A stretch of 64,000 bases of DNA from assembly GCA_023444055.1 (NCBI GenBank), contig JAEZRV010000064.1:22881-86880 (forward strand), given 5' to 3'. This stretch comes from Bacillota bacterium (lineage in GTDB: Bacteria; Bacillota; Clostridia; Acetivibrionales; DSM-1351). Under the pieces are notes generated by a model that had not been told where the DNA came from, made no database searches, and worked only from the letters and a program-made list of their open reading frames with translations. The position numbers were made by a program, and so were the translations under genes. Shown here in pieces: positions 45,403 to 52,474 of this stretch; within the stretch, counting starts at the first letter, position 1; each line of letters starts with the position of its first letter.

Positions 45403-46191
45403 ATGGTTGATAGCGAAAGTAATTACAATAGAAACAGTACATTTAAAGTACTTATAATCTTGTTAGTTCTTACATGTTTGATACTTACATTTTACTGCTT
45501 TAAGATAAATAATTTGTTTTTACAATATAAAGAACAATATACTAATGAATATGTTCAGGCAATGATGATAATGAAGTCAAATGATTCTCTTGTTCTAAAT
45601 GAAAAGCGAATACGCGATGAGAATAGAATATTAAATGAAACTTTAAAAAAGCAAAACAGTCTAATCCAAAAGGAAAATGAGCAAATAAAAAATGAAATTA
45701 ATAAATTAAAAAAACAAAATAAAAAAATAGAGGCAACTAAAAACGAGTTGACTACAGATAATATTGAACTTCAAAAAACACTCAAAAAGGCAGCTGCCAG
45801 TGGTATTACTCCTCAATCCTATAAGATATATGACACAGAAGAATTAATGACTAATAATACAGATAGGAAGTACTTGGGGAAATTTTTAGGAACTGCTTAT
45901 ACGCCTTCTGCTGAAGAATGTGGTAATAATAAAGGAATAACTAGCTCTGGGAAGCCTATAATCCCAGGTGTAACGGTAGCAATAGATAAAAAACATTGGC
46001 CATATGGAACAGTATTTTACATAAAAGGTCTTGGCTATACAATTGCAATGGATACTGGAAGTGCAATAAAAGGTAAAAATAGATTTGACTTTGCAGTACT
46101 AAATAAAAAGTTTGCAGATACACTGGGGCAGCAATATTATGACGTTTATTTAGTAAAAATGGGTAATGGGAAGCTTGAGAATCTATTTTGA
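45403..46191 (+). CDS. Membrane-anchored coiled-coil protein with 3D domain
   Basis: A 262-aa protein. A transmembrane anchor (residues about 11-28) is followed by a long coiled coil (about 65-125; NEQIKNEINKLKKQNKKIEA) and a C-terminal 3D domain (about 160-262; GTAYTPSAEECGNNKGITSS, then GVTVAIDKKHWPYGTVFYI, then AMDTGSAIKGKNRFDF). The last holds the Asp triad that names the fold (double-psi barrel, MltA/RlpA-like). 3D proteins bind or cleave peptidoglycan, often in spores. Its 3' end overlaps the convergent PBP-like gene by 9 nt. Confidence 0.85.
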   Translation: MVDSESNYNRNSTFKVLIILLVLTCLILTFYCFKINNLFLQYKEQYTNEYVQAMMIMKSNDSLVLNEKRIRDENRILNETLKKQNSLIQKENEQIKNEINKLKKQNKKIEATKNELTTDNIELQKTLKKAAASGITPQSYKIYDTEELMTNNTDRKYLGKFLGTAYTPSAEECGNNKGITSSGKPIIPGVTVAIDKKHWPYGTVFYIKGLGYTIAMDTGSAIKGKNRFDFAVLNKKFADTLGQQYYDVYLVKMGNGKLENLF

Positions 46192-47409
46192 CTTTCTCAT
46201 TATTTTTAGTATAAGAGTTATCAGTTTATATATCAATATAATAAACTCAATAGCTACAAGGATAATTACTATTGTCACTAAATCATGGTTTTCTTTAAAT
46301 ATTGACTTTATCTTAGCTTTATAATCCTCTGGTGCTACTACCACTTTATCCGAATACAAATTGACATCAATGACAGTATCATCATTCAATGTGTAAGTTA
46401 ATACACCTGCAATTGTATCTGAATTAATTGGCAGCTGTAATTTTTCATTTGTATTGAAGCTAATATTTTTTATATAACTATTGCCCTTCGGATAGGTATA
46501 GAAAACATCAATTTTGCTTATCAAATTAACATTAACATCTTCTATTGATATACTGCGTATAGGTGTGTTTTTAGGCACTAAAACACCGCTAGAAAAATGC
46601 GAAAATCCATAATCAAATAACTTGGCAGATTGCTCTAACGTACTGTCTTCATTTTCATCAAGTACAACAGCTATTAATCTCCTGTTATCTCTGGTTGCGG
46701 TAGTAACTGAAGTTGTTCCCTGCTGAGGAGTAGTACCAATTTTGCCACCATCAACACCTGAATAACTCCAAAAAAGCTTGTTTTGGTTAGTGAGAATAGA
46801 GGAATCCTTTCCGTTAATAAAAGCTATACCTTTAGCTCCAAACAATAAATTAAAGGTAGAATTGGAAATAGCAGACTTAACTAGTTTTGCTATGTCTTTA
46901 GTTGATGTAAACTGCTTTTTGTCATATAACCCTGTAGGATTTACAAAAAATGTATCAGTTAAACTTAACTCTTTTGCTTTATCATTCATAAAAGCAACAA
47001 AATTGCTAACATTACCGTTACCAACATATTCAGCTAAAGCTATTGCAGCATCATTTCCCTGTGAAAGCATAATGCCATATATTAAGTCTTCTACACTGTA
47101 AAGATTTCCAACTACAAGATTTAAAGAAGATCCTTTTATGCTGGCAGCGTTTTTACTTATAGTAACCTTAGAATTTAACTGTGATTTTTCAATAGTTATT
47201 AAAGCTGTCATCAGCTTGCACATAATTGATTGAGAATAAATAGAATCTGCTCCTTTTTCGTACAATACTTGCCCTCTATTGGTATCCATCAAAATAGCAG
47301 AAGTAGCTGGTATATCCTCTTCTGGTGTCCAAGCAAACACAGGTAAACTGTTAAATATTAATATAGACACTATAACAATTAAAGTAATTTTTTGTAACTT
47401 ATTATTCAT
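46183..47409 (-). CDS. DacF/PBP5-like protein with altered catalytic motifs
   Basis: A 408-aa protein of the D-Ala-D-Ala carboxypeptidase (S11) fold with a signal peptide, a C-terminal domain and a C-terminal membrane helix (about 375-400). The three active-site motifs are altered. The usual SxxK reads SIMCK (61-65), so Ser is four rather than three residues before Lys65. SxN reads SQGN (116-119), with Gln at the usual Ser position. KTG reads KIG (223-225). NPTGL and surrounding fold motifs are kept. It is therefore probably inactive or catalytically changed, perhaps a peptide-binding scaffold in spore envelope assembly. The frame is intact and long, so it is not a decaying gene. Confidence 0.8.
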   Translation of the reverse strand: MNNKLQKITLIVIVSILIFNSLPVFAWTPEEDIPATSAILMDTNRGQVLYEKGADSIYSQSIMCKLMTALITIEKSQLNSKVTISKNAASIKGSSLNLVVGNLYSVEDLIYGIMLSQGNDAAIALAEYVGNGNVSNFVAFMNDKAKELSLTDTFFVNPTGLYDKKQFTSTKDIAKLVKSAISNSTFNLLFGAKGIAFINGKDSSILTNQNKLFWSYSGVDGGKIGTTPQQGTTSVTTATRDNRRLIAVVLDENEDSTLEQSAKLFDYGFSHFSSGVLVPKNTPIRSISIEDVNVNLISKIDVFYTYPKGNSYIKNISFNTNEKLQLPINSDTIAGVLTYTLNDDTVIDVNLYSDKVVVAPEDYKAKIKSIFKENHDLVTIVIILVAIEFIILIYKLITLILKIMRKSK

Positions 47410-47676
47410 TTCTCTCCTTATTGAAAAAATAATAGTATAAAAATAAACACTCTGATTACTATATAATAATTTATTATATAATAATTAACAAGAAAATAAT
47501 CGAAAAAAATGTAATAAATATAACTTGATTTTATATTTGAACTAATTTGTAATTGAAGGCTTTCATATTATATTTTGTAATTTTTCTTGATTTTCATGTA
47601 TAGTAATGTGGTTTATTTAACATAATACTCTTAATTAGTTAAAAATAAGAATTTTGTACTAAAAAGGAGCATTAAA

Positions 47677-49398
47677 TTGGGGATCTTTAATTCTATCGGA
47701 AAATATATTATATATAAAGAAAAGGAGCAAAAAAGTGACTTTACTCTTAAAGAAAACAAAACTGTAAATTGTGAAACAGCAAGAAATGCTGCATCTCTGG
47801 ATGTTTTTAATAAAGCAGAAGCTAAGGGGGCATTTATAGGCTGTACAGTCAATGATGACATTCTAAAAAATAAGATTTCAAGCGATATTGAAACAAATAA
47901 AAAAGTAATTAAGACAACCTATGACATTCCTAAAAATAGTGATTTAGTTTTGAGAGAATTTAATGTAACTGTGAGAGAAAAAACATTAAAGGCATTCATA
48001 GTTTTTATTGATGGAATGACAAATAGTACAAATATAAATAATTTTATTTTACAACCACTTATGCTTCTTTCGAATATAGAAATACATGATGAAACAAAAG
48101 CTGTGGGTGAATATATATTCGAACGCCTAATTCCGTATAATCAATTAAAAAAAGCAGAAAATTATACTGATGTAATAAGTGCTGTTAATTTTGGTGGCTG
48201 TGCTATATTTATTGAGGGCTTAGAATATGCATTTGTAGCAGACACAAAAACCTGGGAACACAGAGGTATTGACTCACCGAAATCTGAAACTGTTATTCGT
48301 GGCTCACAAGAAGCATTTAATGAGCAAATTAGGTCCAACACAGCACTGCTGAGAAAGATATTAAAGGATAAGGATTTAATGATTCAGAGTATGTCAATAG
48401 GTGAGAGGAGTAATACACCATGTGCCGTATTGTATATTAAAGACATTGCAAATGAATCATTAGTACGTGAAGTATTAAAAAGAGTTAAAAGCATAAAGGT
48501 GGATTATATATTCGATTCTGGCGAACTAGAACAATTTTTAGAAGATAGTACCTTTATGTCAGCTCCGCAACTATTAGCAACAGAGCGCCCAGATAATGTA
48601 GCAATGATGCTATCAAAGGGAAATGTGGCTGTTATTTTAGATGGAAGTCCTTATGTTTTAGTAATGCCAGCCACTATAACGGATTTCTTGCATACCACAG
48701 AGGATACTAATGTTAGGTATCCCTATGTGAATTTTATACGTGCTATAAGAATTATAGGTATTGCTATCGCACTTTTATTGCCAGGTATTTATATAGCAAT
48801 TACAAATTTTCACCAAGAGATGATTCCAACTAATTTGTTATTCGCCATTGAGGCCTCAAGAGAAAATGTTCCTTTTCCTTCTGTTGTTGAAATTTTAATA
48901 ATGGAATTTTGCTTTGAGCTAATACGTGAGGCAGGGCTAAGGGTACCAGGAGCAATTGGATCTACGATAGGAATAGTTGGAGGTCTTATTCTTGGACAAG
49001 CTGCTGTATCTGCAAATGTAGCTAGCCCTATTATGATTATAATTGTAGCTATTACAGCTCTTGGCTCATTTACAGTACCAAGTTTTTCTATGTCTTTTTC
49101 AATAAGGATAAATAGATTTGCATATATTATTCTTGGTGCAATAGCAGGTTTCTTGGGCATCGCCTTGGGGCTCGTTATAAACTCCTTGATATTAGCATCA
49201 TCTAAATCCTTTGGCGTACCATTTTTAACTCCTTTTGCACCTGTTACAAATGGAAGAACATCAGATAAGTTAACAAGAAAACCATTATGGAAACAAGAAG
49301 AAAGGCCGGATTACCTAAATTCCAAGGATATTAAGAACCAACCCAAAATAAGCAGAGGATGGACAAAAAAAGACTCGGATTCAGAAGCTGATAAATAG
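47677..49398 (+). CDS. gerA: Spore germination protein GerA family, A subunit (operon 2)
   Basis: A 573-aa A subunit of a second Ger receptor. Same domain order as the copy at 716-2269: a longer N-terminal segment, then TERPDNVAMMLSKGNVAVIL, DGSPYVLVMP, then the membrane half with NFHQEMIPTNLLFAI and GQAAVSANV. The C-terminus is Lys/Asp-rich. TTG start with AAAAAGGAG. Sequence differs substantially from copy 1, so the two receptors probably recognise different germinants. Confidence 0.92.
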   Translation: MGIFNSIGKYIIYKEKEQKSDFTLKENKTVNCETARNAASLDVFNKAEAKGAFIGCTVNDDILKNKISSDIETNKKVIKTTYDIPKNSDLVLREFNVTVREKTLKAFIVFIDGMTNSTNINNFILQPLMLLSNIEIHDETKAVGEYIFERLIPYNQLKKAENYTDVISAVNFGGCAIFIEGLEYAFVADTKTWEHRGIDSPKSETVIRGSQEAFNEQIRSNTALLRKILKDKDLMIQSMSIGERSNTPCAVLYIKDIANESLVREVLKRVKSIKVDYIFDSGELEQFLEDSTFMSAPQLLATERPDNVAMMLSKGNVAVILDGSPYVLVMPATITDFLHTTEDTNVRYPYVNFIRAIRIIGIAIALLLPGIYIAITNFHQEMIPTNLLFAIEASRENVPFPSVVEILIMEFCFELIREAGLRVPGAIGSTIGIVGGLILGQAAVSANVASPIMIIIVAITALGSFTVPSFSMSFSIRINRFAYIILGAIAGFLGIALGLVINSLILASSKSFGVPFLTPFAPVTNGRTSDKLTRKPLWKQEERPDYLNSKDIKNQPKISRGWTKKDSDSEADK

Positions 49399-49434
49399 AC
49401 ATTTATTATAAATAGAGTCTGTAGAAAACAAAAA

Positions 49435-49500
49435 AAGGAGGGCAGAGACCATGTCGGTACTTTAATAGAGTTTGTAACGAATATGGGACATAGATGTTAT
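49435..49500 (+). promoter_or_regulatory. gerB2 leader: distant SD, 4-codon ORF and complementary arms
   Basis: AAGGAGG (49435-49441) is followed by ATG 49451 opening a 4-codon ORF (MSVL, stop). ATGTC near 49451-49455 is complementary to GACAT (49487-49491), which ends 9 nt before the likely gerB start ATG 49501. That ATG has no SD of its own. The same layout occurs before purL and htpG. The arms here are only 5 bp. Confidence 0.4.
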
Positions 49501-50610
49501 ATGGAGAATAAAATTAGATTTGGATCATGGGAAGCGACAGCATTAATGGTGAATTTTGTATTTGGACATATAATGCTTGTCTTCCCTAGAGATATGGTGC
49601 AATTTGGAGGAAGTGCAGGTTGGATGATTTCTATTATTATAACACTAATTGCAGCAGGTTATTTTGCTATTGTTTGTAAGCTGTATAAAAATATAGGCAG
49701 CCTAGATTTGATAGATATTTCGGCAGGTATTGGGGGACGGGTATTTAAAGTTATAATTGGGCTATTAATTGTAACCCTGTTGACATTAACGGCCGCTATT
49801 TTTCTTGGTTCTTTTTCTCAAACTTTAAAAATTATATCTTTAGATAGTTCAACACTGGAATATGTTGAAGTCCTATTCTTTGTGGGAATGATTGCAGCAG
49901 GATATTATGGAGTAGAGTCTATTGCTAGAATTAGTGCATTTCTGGTACCTATTATAGTGATTGGTTTTATTTTAATAACTATAGGGGTTATTCCAGAATT
50001 TCGAATGAATAATTTGTTTCCAATACTAGGTGAAGGGGTTCTATCAATTTCAAAAGGAAGTTTACTAAGGCTTTCAACATTTGCATCATTTATAATACTC
50101 TTTTTAATGGTTCCATTTTTTAAAAAACAACACCTGAAAAAAGTAGGATTTTCATATGTAATTATATCAGGTTTACTACTTCTTTGGTCTACTCTCAGCT
50201 TTATTCTTGTATTCCCGTATGAATTGGCTGTATATAAAAGGATACCTATTTTTCAGATGGCTAGACATATAGAATTTGGAAATTATGTACAAAGAATTGA
50301 ATCTATTTCTGTATTGATTAGCTCTATTTGTGCACTTGTATTCTTAGGTGTTATGTTTAATTTCACAATTTATGTATTTGCTAAATCACTAGATATAAGA
50401 AATTCAAAGCCAATTATTTTACCAATAGCTATTATTATATTTTCATTAGCTGTACTTTCCAAACAAATTAAATTTGATTTTCTAGGTAATAGTATTATTA
50501 ATATTATATGGCTTTTGGGAATGGTTTTACCGTTGATTCTGATTATAATAGGAGCTATTAAAAAAGTTGGAATAGAAGGCAAAGGTGGTAAAAATGAGAA
50601 GAATAATTAA
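49501..50610 (+). CDS. gerB: Spore germination permease, GerB family (operon 2)
   Basis: A 369-aa integral membrane protein with about ten helices, B subunit of the second Ger receptor. Family pattern at the start: MENKIRFGSWEATALMVNFV, then DMVQFGGSAGWM. I chose ATG 49501; ATG 49483 is also in frame, and neither has an adjacent SD (see leader feature). The 3' end overlaps gerC by 17 nt, so the two are translationally coupled. Confidence 0.88.
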   Translation: MENKIRFGSWEATALMVNFVFGHIMLVFPRDMVQFGGSAGWMISIIITLIAAGYFAIVCKLYKNIGSLDLIDISAGIGGRVFKVIIGLLIVTLLTLTAAIFLGSFSQTLKIISLDSSTLEYVEVLFFVGMIAAGYYGVESIARISAFLVPIIVIGFILITIGVIPEFRMNNLFPILGEGVLSISKGSLLRLSTFASFIILFLMVPFFKKQHLKKVGFSYVIISGLLLLWSTLSFILVFPYELAVYKRIPIFQMARHIEFGNYVQRIESISVLISSICALVFLGVMFNFTIYVFAKSLDIRNSKPIILPIAIIIFSLAVLSKQIKFDFLGNSIINIIWLLGMVLPLILIIIGAIKKVGIEGKGGKNEKNN

Positions 50611-51799
50611 AATGCTGAGTTTAGTTCTAGTCACTGTAATTTCTATAGTTTCTCTTTCAGGCTGTTACGATAGTAATGACATAGAAGATTTAGCTTATGT
50701 TATTGCTATAGGAATTGACAAAGCAGATGGTAAAAACTTCAAATTAACTTTTCAAACTGCAGTCCCAAAATCAATTGCAGGTGGTGAGGGTGAAAGCGTA
50801 GACATTAAGACATTTAAAACGGATAATTTTCTATCAGGTTTAAAAAAAACCAGCGGATACTTAGACAGGCAAATAGATCTATCACATGTTGAAATAATTG
50901 TTGTTTCTGAAGAAATAGCAAAAGAAGGAATAATTGCTTTTCTAAATGGACTTCAAAATAATATTGAGATAAGACCAAATGTAAATATAATTGTCTCTGC
51001 TGAAGGGGCACAAAAATATATTGAGTCAATTCAGCCAAAACTTTCATCAAGTCCTGCAAAGTATTATGAATTACTTTTTAAATCTATTGAGGCAGACTTC
51101 CTTGTAAAAGACACTCAATTAGAGGATTACTTATACAGAGCTAAAAATCGAAGTTCACAGCCTGTTGCAATATACACAGATGTAGACAAAGCAATTAGTG
51201 ATAAAAGTGGAGATGACAAACCACAAGAAGATAGCAAAAAATCTGAAGGTGGAAGCGAAAAAAAGGATAAGAAAGAACAGAAAAGTATGGCAATCAAAGG
51301 CTTGGCTGTATTCAATTTGGACAAGATGGTAGGAAAACTTAATGAAGATGAAGCAATGCTATTTGCATTAATGACAACCACAAAAAATAAACAAATAGAG
51401 ATAGATGATCCCCTTGATAAAAGGTTCAAAGTATTGGGCAGCGTAAAGAAAACAAAATCTTCAATGACTAAAGTAATTTTAAATAACGGGAAACCTCAAA
51501 TAAATATTAATCTTAAACTAAATATTGATATAAAAGCTGTACAAAGCGACAATGATTATGATAATCCGGAAAAATCCGCTAAGCTAGAAATAGCATATGA
51601 GGAGTATCTAAAAAAAGGATTAACTGACTTGTTTAATAAGACTTCAAAAGAATTTAAGTCGGATATATTTGGATTTAGCCAAATTGCTAAACGAAATTTT
51701 AAAACAATTGATGAGTGGGACAAAGCAAAATGGGAAGACAAATTTCCAAAGGCTGAATATAAGTTGAATATTGATGCTGAAATAAGGAGACAGAGTTGA
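50594..51799 (+). CDS. gerC: Ger(x)C family lipoprotein (operon 2)
   Basis: A 401-aa lipoprotein C subunit: lipobox SLSGC (Cys24), then YDSNDIEDLAYVIAIGIDKA. The middle shows ASSEEIAKEG-like VVSEEIAKEG and RPNVNIIVS. A polar, Lys/Ser-rich insertion (residues about 210-230) is followed by the Spore_GerAC C-terminal domain ending in EFKSDIFGFSQIA, then KFPKAEYKLNIDAEIRR. I chose ATG 50594 with AAAGGTGG upstream; GTG 50585 is an alternative. Unlike copy 1 it has no internal stop. Confidence 0.92.
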   Translation: MRRIIKMLSLVLVTVISIVSLSGCYDSNDIEDLAYVIAIGIDKADGKNFKLTFQTAVPKSIAGGEGESVDIKTFKTDNFLSGLKKTSGYLDRQIDLSHVEIIVVSEEIAKEGIIAFLNGLQNNIEIRPNVNIIVSAEGAQKYIESIQPKLSSSPAKYYELLFKSIEADFLVKDTQLEDYLYRAKNRSSQPVAIYTDVDKAISDKSGDDKPQEDSKKSEGGSEKKDKKEQKSMAIKGLAVFNLDKMVGKLNEDEAMLFALMTTTKNKQIEIDDPLDKRFKVLGSVKKTKSSMTKVILNNGKPQININLKLNIDIKAVQSDNDYDNPEKSAKLEIAYEEYLKKGLTDLFNKTSKEFKSDIFGFSQIAKRNFKTIDEWDKAKWEDKFPKAEYKLNIDAEIRRQS

Positions 51800-51802
51800 G
51801 CT

Positions 51803-51970
51803 ATGGTAAATAATATAATAATTCTTTTAGTTATAATGTGGATAAGCATTTATTCAATTAGTTTTGGAGTATGGACGTGGAAAAATAAAAATAAGTTTGG
51901 TGGAATGATGATAATGCTAATATCATTGATATCATTAGCATTGCCAGGATATATTTTAATACTGAAATAG
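51803..51970 (+). CDS. Small two-helix membrane protein of ger operon 2
   Basis: A 55-aa ORF starting 3 nt after gerC: MVNNIIILLVIMWISIYSIS, then KNKNKFGGMM, then a second hydrophobic stretch. Same shape as the 69-aa ORF at 3435-3644 in operon 1, though the sequence differs. No SD beyond coupling to gerC. A small membrane partner of the receptor is plausible. Confidence 0.6.
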   Translation: MVNNIIILLVIMWISIYSISFGVWTWKNKNKFGGMMIMLISLISLALPGYILILK

Positions 51971-52015
51971 ATATAGGGCCACCGTTCTTAAAATAGAGTT
52001 TCGCTTTCAAATTTT

Positions 52016-52112
52016 AGTCTGCTGTGAATATTACTCACCACAAGGTTATGTACCTAAATATTGTAACGTTACAATATAATGTGGCAAGTTTTATTTTGTA
52101 GCAGACTTTTTT
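52016..52112 (+). ncRNA. Multi-branched structured region with T-tail, after ger operon 2
   Basis: AGTCTGCT (52016-52023) pairs with AGCAGACT (52100-52107), followed by T6. Inside, four further helices can form: GTGA/TCAC (52024-52038), CACA/TGTG (52039-52083), AGGT/ACCT (52043-52055), and the palindrome ATATTGTAAC with its exact complement (52058-52077). The outer stem plus T run makes a terminator. The branched interior is unusual for a simple terminator and may be a small RNA or sensor. No coding potential seen. Confidence 0.5.
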
Positions 52113-52474
52113 ATGGGATTTATTCAAAAATTTCAGTCTAAAGGCTTAAAAATATGTCTATTAATCGTATTGTTTTTCTTCTTAACTTATATTAAGATAT
52201 ACTAAACATTAAAATATCCTATAAAAAGGAAAAAATGTTAGTTATTAAACCATTTTTAGCTAACATGATTATTTTATAGTAATACTTTAAAATAATAAAA
52301 TTTAGACTATTTTGATAGAAGAACAATTAATAGATTAGCTAAAATATAAATTTTAAATATTAGGGAAACAGATAAATATATAGATTAACTAAATAGCACT
52401 ATCTGTGGATATTTAGCGAAAATTAAAGAATATATCTAGGCCGCGAAATGGAAACTATAGGGAGTGACTAATTA
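52113..52474 (+). other. AT-rich gap before the STAND/TPR gene
   Basis: About 360 nt of AT-rich sequence with no credible ORF or structured RNA that I can support. Promoter for the downstream gene is presumably here, but no clear consensus pair stands out. Confidence 0.35.

Noticed and set aside
52058..52077. CcpA cre site in the 20-nt palindrome
   Set aside because: The spacing is 2 nt shorter than the cre consensus and it lies inside a terminator-like structure, not by a promoter.
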